NCBI RefSeq assembly: GCF_004010155.1
Contig: NZ_RRYH01000015.1
Location: 124,001-188,000 of the forward strand
Reading direction: 5' to 3'
Length of the DNA stretch: 64,000 nucleotides
DNA from: Solirhodobacter olei
GTDB lineage: Bacteria; Pseudomonadota; Alphaproteobacteria; Rhodobacterales; Rhodobacteraceae
Shown here: positions 54,015 through 63,127 of the stretch, piece after piece
Numbering within the stretch: the first letter of the stretch is position 1
Layout of the letters: the number at the start of each line of letters is the position of its first letter
Position numbers and translations under genes: made by a program
The notes under the pieces: generated by a model
Seen by the model: the letters and a program-made list of their open reading frames with translations, nothing else
Told to the model about the DNA's origin: nothing
Database searches by the model: none

Positions 54015-55715
54015 ATGATGAGCCCGACGCACCTCCTCCGCCTTCACGCGGCGCCGCGGCGCCTCGCCTCCACGCTGTCGCGTTTCGCGCGCGGCGAGGC
54101 CGGGACGATGACGATCTTCGGCATCTACCTGGCGGTGCTGATCCTGATGATCGGCGGGATCGCGGTCGACGTGATGCGGTCGGAATCGGTGCGCACGAAG
54201 GTGCAGAACGTCGAGGACACCGCGGTGCTGGCGGCGACCAACCTCAACCAGTCGCTCGACCCGACCGCCGTGGTGAAGGATTACTTCGCCAAGGCGGACA
54301 TGACGAAATACCTCAAGTCGGTGCATGTCACCTCCAGCGCGACCTCGCGCACGGTGACCGCCCACGCGACGACGACGCTGCCGACCTTCTTCATGAAGCT
54401 CGAGGGCATCGACACGCTGACCACCAACAACGCCTCCACCGCGGTGCAGAGCATCGGCAACGTGGAGATCTCGCTGGCGCTCGACAACTCCGGCTCGATG
54501 GCGCAGGCGATCACCACCTCCTGCTCCTCGAAGCAGTACAACAACTACGGCGGCTGGGGGAACTGCACCAGCGAGAGCAAGATCGATGCGCTGAAGACGG
54601 CGGCGAGCGACTTCGTCGATACGATGTTCAACAATTCCGAGCCGGGGACGGTCACCATGTCGATCATCCCCTACGACTCGCATGTGAACATCGGGCCGGA
54701 CCTGCTGAAATACCTCAACGTCACGCAGGAGCAGACCAAGACGAAATGCGTCGACTTCACCGCGGCGGCCTTCGACACCCCCTCGATCAGCCCGACGGCG
54801 CCGCTGCAGCGCACGGCCTTTGCCGACGAGGTGCACAACACCACCAATGTCACCGCCTCGCGGGTCGACTGCAATTCCGCGTCCTATCGCGACTCGCTTG
54901 TCTTCTCGTCCAGCCCGTCGGCGCTTAAGGCCGAGATCGGAGCGATGCAGGCGGGCGGCAACACCTCCATCGACAGCGGCGTGAAATGGGCCGCGGCGGC
55001 GCTTGATCCGGCCTGGCAGCCGGTCGTCGACCGCATGATCGCCAATGGCGAGCTGGCCTCGAGCTATGCCGGGCGGCCTGTGTCCTACAACGACAACTCC
55101 AACATGAAGGTGTTGATCGTGATGTCGGACGGCGAGAACACCGCCCGCTACCAGCTGAAGCCGGGCTACTACTCCGGCCCGTCGCATCTGTTCACGAATT
55201 CGGACGATCCGAACAACTACAGCTTCTACGACCCGACCCGGCCGCAGCCCTATTTCTGGACCGTCGACGACCAGTGGCACAACCTGCCCTATGCCAAGAA
55301 CGGCGGCACCTATACCCGTTGCAGCTACTGGAGTTGCGGGACCTATACGGCGCAGGGCACCGCGACCGAGCTGAGCTATCCCCAGCTCTGGGCCAAGTGG
55401 AGCGTGCCCTATTTCCTGAACAACGTCATCGCGCCCGCCTATGGCAGCTACGCCGCCAATACCTGGTACAACAACATCGTCGATATCGAGGACCAGACCA
55501 GCATGGACAGCCATCTGCATGCGATCTGCTCGGCGGCCAAGGCCAAGGGCGTGCTGATCTACTCGATCGGGTTCCAGACGAGCACGCATGGCGCCGCGAC
55601 GCTGACCGACTGCGCCAGCGCGCCCTCCTATTACTTCAATGCGCAGGGGACCGAGATCTCTGACGTCTTCGCCAAGATCGCGACCAGTATCCAGCACCTG
55701 AGGCTGACCCAATGA
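54015..55715 (+). CDS. TadG-like pilus assembly protein with VWA domain
   Basis: 566 aa. N-terminal prepilin-like membrane helix (GTMTIFGIYLAVLILMIGGIAVDVM) with the TadG pattern, then a VWA domain whose MIDAS residues are visible in SLALDNSGSMAQ and VMSDGENT. Secreted or membrane-anchored, part of Flp/Tad pilus biogenesis. ATG 54015 (or 54018). It overlaps the TadE-like gene. Confidence 0.88.
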   Translation: MMSPTHLLRLHAAPRRLASTLSRFARGEAGTMTIFGIYLAVLILMIGGIAVDVMRSESVRTKVQNVEDTAVLAATNLNQSLDPTAVVKDYFAKADMTKYLKSVHVTSSATSRTVTAHATTTLPTFFMKLEGIDTLTTNNASTAVQSIGNVEISLALDNSGSMAQAITTSCSSKQYNNYGGWGNCTSESKIDALKTAASDFVDTMFNNSEPGTVTMSIIPYDSHVNIGPDLLKYLNVTQEQTKTKCVDFTAAAFDTPSISPTAPLQRTAFADEVHNTTNVTASRVDCNSASYRDSLVFSSSPSALKAEIGAMQAGGNTSIDSGVKWAAAALDPAWQPVVDRMIANGELASSYAGRPVSYNDNSNMKVLIVMSDGENTARYQLKPGYYSGPSHLFTNSDDPNNYSFYDPTRPQPYFWTVDDQWHNLPYAKNGGTYTRCSYWSCGTYTAQGTATELSYPQLWAKWSVPYFLNNVIAPAYGSYAANTWYNNIVDIEDQTSMDSHLHAICSAAKAKGVLIYSIGFQTSTHGAATLTDCASAPSYYFNAQGTEISDVFAKIATSIQHLRLTQ

Positions 55716-56260
55716 TGGGCCGGGTGCTGAGCCTGCTAGCGCGTTTCGCGCGCGCCGCCCGGCGCGAGGAAGGCACCGCCACGGTGGAATTCGTGGTGAT
55801 CTTTCCGCTGTTCATCGCGATCATGCTTCAGGCTTTCGAGGTCGGCTGGATCTCGATCCGCCAGACGATGCTGGAGCGCGCGCTGGACATCACCGTGCGC
55901 GAGCTGCGGCTGGGCCATTTGACCAATCCGACCAACGACAGCCTGCGCAACGAGATCTGCAGCCTGACGGCCGGCGTGATCCACAACTGCAGCCAGAACA
56001 TGCTGGTGGAGCTGACGCCGATCGACACCTCCAGCTGGTCGCTGCCCTCGCCGCGTGCGACCTGCATCAACCGCGACGCGAAGATCCAGCCGGTGACCAA
56101 GGTGCAGGCCGGCAAGGGCGACCAGCTGATGATCATCCGCGCCTGCGCGATCATCAACCTGATGTTCCCGCTGGTCGGGGTCGGGCCGCATCTGACGGTG
56201 GATTCCTCGGGCGGGACCTCGATCGTCGCCTCCTCCGCATTCGTCAACGAGCCGGGCTGA
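55712..56260 (+). CDS. TadE-like protein
   Basis: 182 aa. EEGTATVEFVVIFPLFIAIMLQAFEVGW is the TadE prepilin-like helix with the conserved Glu; an extracytoplasmic domain with several Cys follows. Starts at ATGATG overlapping the TadG-like stop. Confidence 0.88.
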   Translation: MMGRVLSLLARFARAARREEGTATVEFVVIFPLFIAIMLQAFEVGWISIRQTMLERALDITVRELRLGHLTNPTNDSLRNEICSLTAGVIHNCSQNMLVELTPIDTSSWSLPSPRATCINRDAKIQPVTKVQAGKGDQLMIIRACAIINLMFPLVGVGPHLTVDSSGGTSIVASSAFVNEPG

Positions 56261-56263
56261 GCC

Positions 56264-56848
56264 ATGCGACAGATCCATATCACGCTCCGCCTCGCCCTGG
56301 CCCGCCTGCGCGGCTTTGCCGAGGACAACCGCGCCGCCGTCGCGGCCGAGGCGGTGATCGTGCTGCCCTTCGTCCTCTGGGCCTATCTCGCGACCTTCCA
56401 GTATTACGACGCCTTCGGAACGATCACCCGGAACCTGCGGGCAAGCTATACGATCGCCGACCTGATCTCGCGCGAGACCAATACGGTGACGCCGAGCTAT
56501 ATCCAGGGGCTGAACTCGCTTTACGGCTACCTGAACCGCAATCCGCCCGGGGTCTGGACGCGGGTGACCGAGGTCGGCTGGCAGCCGCCGCAGGGCAACA
56601 ACCCGGGGCGCTATTACGTCAGCTGGTCCTATGCCACCAACGCCAACCCGGCGCTGACCAACACCACGCTGCAGAGCTTCGTGCCGAAGCTGCCCACCAT
56701 CGTGTCCGGCGATACGCTGCTGATGGTGGAGACCCACATGCAGTACACCCCCCTCGTCAACTTCGTCGGGATGACCAAGTCGACCTTCAAGCAGCTTGTC
56801 ATCACCCGGCCGCGGATCAGCCCGCAGATCGTCTTCTCCGCCTCGTAA
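56264..56848 (+). CDS. TadE/TadG-like pilus protein
   Basis: 194 aa. AAVAAEAVIVLPFVLWAYLATFQYY is a TadE-like helix after a basic N-terminus. Third gene of the small Tad cluster, three bases after the TadE-like gene. No Flp pilin, ATPase or secretin gene is in the window, so this is a satellite cluster of a Tad locus elsewhere. Confidence 0.82.
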   Translation: MRQIHITLRLALARLRGFAEDNRAAVAAEAVIVLPFVLWAYLATFQYYDAFGTITRNLRASYTIADLISRETNTVTPSYIQGLNSLYGYLNRNPPGVWTRVTEVGWQPPQGNNPGRYYVSWSYATNANPALTNTTLQSFVPKLPTIVSGDTLLMVETHMQYTPLVNFVGMTKSTFKQLVITRPRISPQIVFSAS

Positions 56849-56943
56849 GGGCGGTCGTCCGGCTCGGCATTCCCCCCACCCCCCGGCCCGAAACAGCGTC
56901 GCGCGGCGGGAAGGGTGCGCATCTACCGCGCGCCGCGGGTCTT

Positions 56944-57531
56944 TCAGGCGCCGACGGCCTTCAGGGCCATCTCGGCATAGATCGCCTCGACCTCGGCGCG
57001 GGCGAGGCGGCCGCCTTCGTGGTACCATTGCGTGACGCCGGTCAGCATGGCGATCAGCGCCATCGTGGCCAGCCGCGTGTCCGGGACGCGGAAGACGCCC
57101 GCCGCGACGCCGGCCTTCAGGATCTCCTCCAGCGCGTCCTCGTAGGCGTGGCGCAGGCGCTCGACGGCGGCGAAGTTCTCGGGGTTGAGGTTGCGCAGTT
57201 CCATGTAGGCCACGAAGACCTCCTCGGGCCGGTCGAGGTGGTAGCGCACGTGGAAGCGCGCGAAGGCGGCGAGACGCTCGGCGGGGGGCCCGGGCAAGGG
57301 CTCTGCGGCGAGCGCGGCCAGAAGTTCTTCCAGGTGGCTGCGCATCAGTTCGAACAGCAGGCTCTGCTTGTCGGGGGTGTAGAGGTAGAGCGCGCCGGCC
57401 TGCACCCCCACCCCGGCCGCGATCTGGCGCATCGAGACGGCGGCGAAGCCGTCGCGCGCGAACAGCGCGCGCGCCACCGCGCGGATGCGCGGGCCGGTGA
57501 TCTCTCCATGCGAACCTGTTCGGCGGGCCAT
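56944..57531 (-). CDS. TetR-family transcriptional regulator
   Basis: 195 aa. N-terminal helix-turn-helix (IRAVARALFARDGFAAVSMRQIAAGVGVQAGALYLYTPDKQSLLFEL) and a helical ligand domain with a family C-terminal region (YRVPDTRLATMALIAMLTGVTQWY pattern). It is alone; no divergent target is obvious, though the lipoprotein at 57660 is divergent. Confidence 0.88.
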   Translation of the reverse strand: MARRTGSHGEITGPRIRAVARALFARDGFAAVSMRQIAAGVGVQAGALYLYTPDKQSLLFELMRSHLEELLAALAAEPLPGPPAERLAAFARFHVRYHLDRPEEVFVAYMELRNLNPENFAAVERLRHAYEDALEEILKAGVAAGVFRVPDTRLATMALIAMLTGVTQWYHEGGRLARAEVEAIYAEMALKAVGA

Positions 57532-57659
57532 GAGCCGAGAGTGATATGAACGCGCGTTCAGTTCAAGGGGCGGCGGGCCTGCGCCGTGACCGCGCGCCAG
57601 GGGATTGCGGCGGGCCCGCGGGGGCGGATATGGTCGCGCCGCCTGTTGCCGGAGCGCCG

Positions 57660-57932
57660 ATGCGCCTCATTGCCTGCCTTCTCGTCCTTTCGATCCCGCT
57701 GGCCGGTTGCGACCACCGGCGCGCCGCAGCCTGGCCGGCGCTGGCGCCGCGTTCGGATTTCCAGTCGGCGGCCGGCGGGATGACCGATCCCCAGGCGCTG
57801 ACCAAGGCCTCGGGCGGGATTGACGCGCGCGTGGCGGCGCTTCGGGCGCGGGCGGCGCTGATGCAGGGGCCGGTGATCGACCCGGAGGCGCTGGCCCGGC
57901 TGAACGCCGCGATCACCCGGCTGCAACCCTGA
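57660..57932 (+). CDS. Small unknown lipoprotein
   Basis: 90 aa. MRLIACLLVLSIPLAGC is a clear lipoprotein signal with lipobox LAGC. The rest is Ala-rich and has no recognised domain. CGGAG is upstream of the ATG at 57660. It lies directly upstream of hom. Confidence 0.75.
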   Translation: MRLIACLLVLSIPLAGCDHRRAAAWPALAPRSDFQSAAGGMTDPQALTKASGGIDARVAALRARAALMQGPVIDPEALARLNAAITRLQP

Positions 57933-58025
57933 TCCACCCTGATCCGCGTGCGGGCGCGCGCTGCGTTGCGCGCCTTCCAGCTTCGCGCTAACAGTCGCCC
58001 GACAACCACGATACCGGAGAGAGAC

Positions 58026-59315
58026 ATGCCCGATCCCCTGCGCCTCGGCCTTGCCGGACTGGGCACCGTCGGCATCGGCGTGGTCAAGATCGTCCAGCGC
58101 CACGCGGATCTCATCGCGGCGCGCGGCGGGCGGCCGATCACCATAACCGCCGTCTCTGCCCGCGACCGGACCAAGAACCGCGACGCGGATCTGTCGGGCT
58201 ATGCCTGGGAGTCGGACCCGGTGGCACTGGCCCGGCGACCGGATGTCGATGTCTTCGTGGAACTCATGGGCGGCGAGGCCGGCGGCGCAAAGGCCTCGGT
58301 CGAGGCGGCGATCGCGGCCGGCAAGGACGTGGTGACCGCCAACAAGGCGCTTCTTGCCCATCACGGCCAGGCGCTGGCCGAGGCGGCCGAGGCCGCGGGC
58401 GCGGCAATCCGCTTCGAGGCGGCCGTCGCCGGTGGCATCCCGGTCATCAAGGCGCTGACCGAGGGTCTTGCGGGCAACGAGATCACCCGCGTCATGGGCG
58501 TGATGAACGGCACCTGCAACTACATCCTGACAAGGATGGAGAGCGCGGGGCTCAGCTATGACCAGGTCTTCGAGGAGGCCCGGCAGCTCGGCTATCTGGA
58601 GGCCGATCCGACGCTCGACGTGGGCGGGATCGACGCCGGGCACAAGCTGTCGCTTCTGGCCTCGATCGCCTTCGGCACGCGGGTGAGCTTCGACAAGGTC
58701 GAGCTGGAGGGGATCGAGCGCGTCTCGATCGACGATATCCGGCTGGCGGCGGACATGGGGCTTCGGATCAAGCTGCTGGGCGTGGCGCAGATGACGGGCC
58801 GCGGGCTGGAGCAGCGGATGTCGCCCTGCCTGGTGCCGGTGGACAGCCCGCTGGGCCAGCTGCCGGGCGGCACCAACATGGTCGTCATCGAGGGCGACTC
58901 GGTCGGCCAGGTGGTGCTGCGCGGCGCCGGCGCGGGCCAGGGACCGACGGCCTCTGCCGTGATGGCCGACGTGATCGACCTTGCGCGCGGCACGCGGCTT
59001 TCGACCTTCGGGCGGCCGGCGGCCTCGCTGGTCGCGCCCGTCCCCGCCAAGGCCACGGCGCCGGCCGCGCATTACCTGCGCATGACGCTGCAGGACAAGC
59101 CCGGGGCGCTGGCGAAGATCGCGACGGCGCTGGGCGAGGCCGGCGTCTCGATCAACCGGATGCGGCAGTATGGCCATCCGGACGCGACCACGGCGCCGGT
59201 CCTAATCGTCACCCACAAGACGACGCGGGACGCGATCGACGTGGCGCTGAAGGCCTTTGCCGGGACGGGGGTTTTGGCGAGCGAGCCGGTGGCGCTTCGG
59301 ATCGAGCCGGTCTGA
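58026..59315 (+). CDS. hom: Homoserine dehydrogenase
   Basis: 429 aa. NAD(P)-binding motif GLAGLGTVGIGVV; catalytic region ITRVMGVMNGTCNYILTRME and GIDAGHKLSLLASIAFG; C-terminal ACT domain (YLRMTLQDKPGALAKIATALGEAGVSI) for feedback by threonine. ACCGGAGAGAG precedes the ATG at 58026. Reduces aspartate semialdehyde to homoserine for Thr and Met. Confidence 0.95.
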   Translation: MPDPLRLGLAGLGTVGIGVVKIVQRHADLIAARGGRPITITAVSARDRTKNRDADLSGYAWESDPVALARRPDVDVFVELMGGEAGGAKASVEAAIAAGKDVVTANKALLAHHGQALAEAAEAAGAAIRFEAAVAGGIPVIKALTEGLAGNEITRVMGVMNGTCNYILTRMESAGLSYDQVFEEARQLGYLEADPTLDVGGIDAGHKLSLLASIAFGTRVSFDKVELEGIERVSIDDIRLAADMGLRIKLLGVAQMTGRGLEQRMSPCLVPVDSPLGQLPGGTNMVVIEGDSVGQVVLRGAGAGQGPTASAVMADVIDLARGTRLSTFGRPAASLVAPVPAKATAPAAHYLRMTLQDKPGALAKIATALGEAGVSINRMRQYGHPDATTAPVLIVTHKTTRDAIDVALKAFAGTGVLASEPVALRIEPV

Positions 59316-59346
59316 GGGCGTATCGGGCGGGCTTCCCCGGCGGCCG

Positions 59347-59814
59347 TCAGAGCCGCGAGGAGATCACCCCGGTCGCGAAGCCGCCCATGCGCAGCTCGCC
59401 GAAGAGGCGCTGGTATTCGATCTTCGGGCAGCGGTTCTGGATCACGGTGAGGCCCCGGGCCTCGGCCTTCGCCGCCGCGTCGGCATTCTCGACCCCGATC
59501 TGCATCCAGATCGTGCGCAGGTTCGGCAGCACTTCCAGTGCCTCGTCCACGATCGGGGGGACGGCCTCGGACCGGCGGAAGATGTCGACCATGTCGACCT
59601 CCTTCGGGACCTCGGAGAGGCTGGCGCGGATCTTCTCGCCAAACAGCATCTGGCCGGCGTGGCCAGGGTTCACGGGGATCACCTTGAAGCCCTTGCGGCC
59701 GAGGTAGCGCGCGACGTAGTAGCTGGGCCGCACCGGGTTCATCGAGACGCCGACGACGGCGATCACCTTGGTGCGGGTGAGCACGTCCTTCAGGAAGGCG
59801 TCCGTATAGTCCAT
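59347..59814 (-). CDS. CoA-binding domain protein (YccU type)
   Basis: 155 aa Rossmann-fold protein: KVIAVVGVSMNPVRPSYYVARYLGRKGFKVIPVNPG and DMVDIFRRSEAVPPIVDEAL, then a C-terminal Cys in VIQNRCPKIEYQRLF. The start ATG 59814 follows GGAGACCGCA. Molecular role not known for the family. Confidence 0.9.
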   Translation of the reverse strand: MDYTDAFLKDVLTRTKVIAVVGVSMNPVRPSYYVARYLGRKGFKVIPVNPGHAGQMLFGEKIRASLSEVPKEVDMVDIFRRSEAVPPIVDEALEVLPNLRTIWMQIGVENADAAAKAEARGLTVIQNRCPKIEYQRLFGELRMGGFATGVISSRL

Positions 59815-59886
59815 TGCGGTCTCCTTGGCGCGCGCGGGGCTTCCGGGATGTTGTAATCGGTGGCGCGGCGAAGGCAAAGGGCGGGC

Positions 59887-59912
59887 GGTGCGCAATGAAT
59901 GCGCACCCTACG
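59887..59912 (+). repeat. REP-type palindromic repeat, copy 6
   Basis: GTGCGCA-ATGAA-TGCGCAC with CCTACG tail, between the CoA-binding gene and the rlmB terminator. Confidence 0.88.
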
Positions 59913-59945
59913 CGGGTCGCGTGGGCGCCCGTCCGGAACGAAAAA

Positions 59946-59971
59946 GGCGCCCGGACAAAAATCCGGGCGCC
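59946..59971 (-). terminator. Terminator of rlmB
   Basis: GGCGCCCGGA/TCCGGGCGCC, 10-bp stem, 6-base loop, followed on the minus strand by TTTTTCGTT. Confidence 0.8.
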
Positions 59972-60108
59972 AGTCGCGGAACGAGGGACAGTGCATAGAA
60001 CCGCCGGGGTTCCGGACCGGCGATCCTGCTACAGAAGATAGGGGCGGAAATCCGCCAAGGAAGACTCTGTAGCAATTCTGTGAACGGGCGTTGGCGGGTG
60101 CCCGCGAC

Positions 60109-60882
60109 TCAGCGCCGCGAGGCGGCGTAAAGCGCCACTGCGGCGGCGTTCGAGACGTTGAGCGACCCGAAGGCCCCCGCCGCCGGGATCCGGGCCAGGA
60201 TGTCGCAGGTTTCCCGCGTCTTCTCGCGCAGGCCCGGCCCCTCGGCGCCCAGAACCAGCGCCACCGGCCGCCCGGAAGCGGGCGCGAGCGCCTCGGGCAG
60301 CTCCGTCTCGGCCTCGCCATCGAGGCCGACGAGCCAGTAGCCCATGTCCTTCAGCCGCTCCATCGCGGCGGCGAGGTTCGGCACGCGCAGGTAGGGCTGG
60401 CGTTCCAGCGCGCCCGAGGCGGTCTTGGCGAGCGCCCCCGTCTCCGGCGCGGAATGACGGTGCGGCGCGATCACCGCGCGGGCGCCGAAGACCTCGGCCG
60501 AGCGCAGGATGGCGCCGACGTTATGGGGATCGGTGACGCGGTCGAGAAGGACGGCCACCGCCTCCGGCCCGCCGGCGCAGGCCTCTTCCAAGCCGCCCCA
60601 GTCGAGGGGTTTGACCTCCAGCGCCGCCCCCTGGTGGACGGAGCCGGGATCGAGCGGCACCGGGAACTTGCGGGGATCGGCGATCTCGGGCTCGATCGCG
60701 CCGGCGGCGATCGCGGGCCCGAGCTTGTCGGCGGCATTGCGGGTCAGGACGAGGCGCAGCTTCTCGCGCGCGGGATTTTCCAGCGCGTCACGCACGGCGT
60801 GGAGGCCGAAGAGCCAGACGGTCTCGGCCGCAGAGGCGCGGCGCGCGCGTTCCTTGTCGATTACCCAGGCCGGTTTCTTCAT
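60109..60882 (-). CDS. rlmB: 23S rRNA 2'-O-methyltransferase (RlmB/TrmH family)
   Basis: 257 aa SpoU-family knot methyltransferase: N-terminal substrate domain (VWLFGLHAVRDALENP, VHQGAALEVKPL), motif 1 VLLDRVTDPHNVGAILRSAEVFGA, motif 2 VLGAEGPGLREKT, motif 3 IPAAGAFGSLNVSNAAAVALY. Methylates G2251 of 23S rRNA in relatives. Confidence 0.93.
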   Translation of the reverse strand: MKKPAWVIDKERARRASAAETVWLFGLHAVRDALENPAREKLRLVLTRNAADKLGPAIAAGAIEPEIADPRKFPVPLDPGSVHQGAALEVKPLDWGGLEEACAGGPEAVAVLLDRVTDPHNVGAILRSAEVFGARAVIAPHRHSAPETGALAKTASGALERQPYLRVPNLAAAMERLKDMGYWLVGLDGEAETELPEALAPASGRPVALVLGAEGPGLREKTRETCDILARIPAAGAFGSLNVSNAAAVALYAASRR

Positions 60883-61038
60883 CTTGCGCCCCCTTCAGGA
60901 AGGCCGCACCATGCCGCCCCGGCCCCGCGCATGCAAGGCCCGGCCGCGCCTGCGGCGGGCATCGCGGGAATGGCGGTCGAAACTCCCGTTTTCCGCCCTT
61001 GACGCCCCTGCCCCCCTTCGCTATTTCCGCCGGGCGTC

Positions 61039-61122
61039 GGGCGACGTGCTGCAAGGTGCGGCAGCGGACTGTAACTCCGCCGGGGAGACCCACGCCTGGT
61101 TCGATTCCAGGGTCGCCCACCA
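61039..61122 (+). tRNA. tRNA-Tyr (GTA)
   Basis: 84 bases with CCA. Acceptor GGGCGAC/GTCGCCC; anticodon arm GCGGA-CTGTAAC-TCCGC, anticodon GTA; a class II variable arm (GGG-GAGA-CCC); T arm CCTGG-TTCGATT-CCAGG. It is divergent from rlmB. Confidence 0.93.
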
Positions 61123-61253
61123 TTCCCCCCCCCACAGGACAGCGGCGCCGTGTTGTGCCCGGACAGCGATGCTGTGGGACGCCTGCCACCCTGATCCGAA
61201 GCCCTTTGCCACGCCCCGCGCTGCCGGCCTTGCCGCGCTCCGGCGCAAATGGA

Positions 61254-61279
61254 AACGGGCCACCCTGGAGCGGCCCGTT
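61254..61279 (-). terminator. Terminator of the TauABC-like operon
   Basis: AACGGGCC/GGCCCGTT 8-bp stem with a 10-base loop, minus strand continuing TCCATTT; 22 bases past the binding-protein stop. Confidence 0.6.
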
Positions 61280-61300
61280 CCGATCGGTATCGCCTGCGGA

Positions 61301-62314
61301 TCAGTTCCGCGCGGCGGCCTTGTCGGCGAAGGCGTTGGTATAGGTCTTCGTCACGTCGACATGGGCATCGGCGACCGCCTTAGAGCCCTGCGTGAAGACC
61401 GCGAGCACCGCGGCGGCGCCCTTCGGGTCCATCTTGCCGTCGGTCGAATACATCGGGATCGTGTTCTTCAGCGCGGCGAGATAGGCGGCCTTGTCCTTGC
61501 CCACCATCGCGGGCGGCATCTTTGCCATGATCTCCTCGGCGCTGTGCGAATGGATCCAGCGCAGCGTATCGACCACCGCATTGGTCATCGCCTGCGCCTC
61601 GGCCGGGTGCTTCGAAAGCCAGGAGGCGCGGGTGTAGAAGGCCCCGCCCGGATAGTCGCCACCGAAGACGGCCTCGGTGTCCTTCTGGCTGCGGGTGTCG
61701 GAGAGAAGCCGCAGGTCCTTGTACTTGGCCTGCAGGACCGTCACCGCCGGATCCAGCATCACCGCGGCGTCGATCCGCCCCTGCTCCATCGCCGCGATGG
61801 CGGTGCCGCCGAGGCCCACGCCGATCGTCGAGGCGGATTTCGGATCCACCCCGGCCTTCTTCAGCAGGTATTTCAGGAAGAGGTCGGTCGAGGAGCCCGG
61901 CGCGCTGACGCCGACGGTCTTGCCGGCGAGATCGGCCACCGTCTTGATCTTGTCGGTCTCGCCCGGCGCCACCACCAGCACGAGGCCGGGGAAGCGGTCG
62001 TAGACCACGAAGGACGTCATGTGCTGCCCCTTCGCGGCCAGCTCGACCGTATGGTCGAAATAGCCCGAGACGACATCGGCGCTGCCGCCGATGACGGCGG
62101 TCAGTGCCTGGCTGCCGCCCTTGAAGTTCACCATGTTGACGTCGACGCCTTCCTTGGCGAAGAAGCCGAGCTGCTTGGTCAGCACGGTCGGCAGGTAGCA
62201 CAGGCACCCTGCCCCGCCGATGGCCAGAGTCACCTTGGGCGTCGCCTGGGCCGAGCCCGCGAGGCCCAGCGCCGCCAGGCAGACGACGATCGCCCGTCCG
62301 AATTTCCTCATCAT
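61301..62314 (-). CDS. Periplasmic binding protein of a TauA/SsuA/NMT1-type ABC transporter
   Basis: 337 aa. AGGAGGAGGA precedes ATG 62314 (a second ATG follows). Signal peptide MMRKFGRAIVVCLAALGLAGSAQA. NMT1-like body: LPTVLTKQLGFFAKEGVDVNMVNFKGGSQALTAVIGGSADV. Ligands of this family are sulfonates, taurine, nitrate or pyrimidine precursors; the ligand here is unknown. Third gene of the operon. Confidence 0.9.
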   Translation of the reverse strand: MMRKFGRAIVVCLAALGLAGSAQATPKVTLAIGGAGCLCYLPTVLTKQLGFFAKEGVDVNMVNFKGGSQALTAVIGGSADVVSGYFDHTVELAAKGQHMTSFVVYDRFPGLVLVVAPGETDKIKTVADLAGKTVGVSAPGSSTDLFLKYLLKKAGVDPKSASTIGVGLGGTAIAAMEQGRIDAAVMLDPAVTVLQAKYKDLRLLSDTRSQKDTEAVFGGDYPGGAFYTRASWLSKHPAEAQAMTNAVVDTLRWIHSHSAEEIMAKMPPAMVGKDKAAYLAALKNTIPMYSTDGKMDPKGAAAVLAVFTQGSKAVADAHVDVTKTYTNAFADKAAARN

Positions 62315-62341
62315 TCCTCCTCCTGCGTTGATGACTTTGAA

Positions 62342-63127
62342 TTACGTGTCGTGATGACCCTTGGGCTGCCAGACCAGCAGCCGCCGCTCGGCGATGGTCA
62401 CCCCCCAGTCGATCAGGATGACGAAGGCCGCGAGCACAAACATGCCCGCGAAGACGCCGGCGACGTCAAACATCCCCTCTGCCTGCTGGATCAGGTAGCC
62501 GAGCCCGGCCGCCGAGCCGAGGTATTCGCCCACCACCGCGCCCACGACGGCGAAGCCAATCGAAGTGTGCAGCGACGAGAACACCCAGGAAAGCGCCGAG
62601 GGCAGGTAGACGTGGCGCAGAAGCTGGCGCTCGTTCAGGCCCAGCATCCGGGCGTTCGAGAGCACGGTGCGGTCGACCTCCTTCACGCCCTGGACGACGT
62701 TGAAGAAGACGATGAAGAAGACCAGCGTGAAACCCAGCGCCACCTTCGACCAGATCCCGAGCCCGAACCACAGCGTGAAGATCGGCGCCAGCACAACCCG
62801 CGGCAGGGCGTTCGCACCCTTCACGTAGGGGTCGAAGACCGAGGCCAGCATCGGCTTGCGCGCGAACCAGAAGCCGATCACCAGCGCCGCGAAGGCGCCG
62901 ATGACGAAGGACAGCGCCGCCTCTGACAGCGTGATCCAGAGGTTGTACCAGATCGTGCCGCCCTGGAACCAGTCCCAGACCTGTGCCGCCACGTCCGACG
63001 GGGTGGAGAAGAAGAAGGCCATGGTCTTCGGATCGCCGAAGAGATTGGTGGTGGAGACCACGTGCCAGGCGAGGATCAGCACGACGGCGACGCCGACCTG
63101 CAGGGCGAGAAGCAGCCAGGATTTCAT
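62342..63127 (-). CDS. ABC transporter permease, TauC/SsuC type
   Basis: 261 aa, about six membrane helices. The coupling motif is ARMLGLNERQLLRHVYLPSALSW. Overlaps the ATPase gene by ATGA at 63124-63127. Confidence 0.92.
   Translation of the reverse strand: MKSWLLLALQVGVAVVLILAWHVVSTTNLFGDPKTMAFFFSTPSDVAAQVWDWFQGGTIWYNLWITLSEAALSFVIGAFAALVIGFWFARKPMLASVFDPYVKGANALPRVVLAPIFTLWFGLGIWSKVALGFTLVFFIVFFNVVQGVKEVDRTVLSNARMLGLNERQLLRHVYLPSALSWVFSSLHTSIGFAVVGAVVGEYLGSAAGLGYLIQQAEGMFDVAGVFAGMFVLAAFVILIDWGVTIAERRLLVWQPKGHHDT

Noticed and set aside
53913-55712. 599-codon minus-strand open frame over the TadG-like gene
   Set aside because: Antisense shadow; the plus strand has a membrane helix and VWA motifs.
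57558-59177. 539-codon minus-strand open frame over hom
   Set aside because: Antisense shadow of a clear homoserine dehydrogenase.
60509-62926. 805-codon plus-strand open frame over rlmB, tRNA-Tyr and the transporter genes
   Set aside because: It runs through a tRNA gene and opposite three supported genes.
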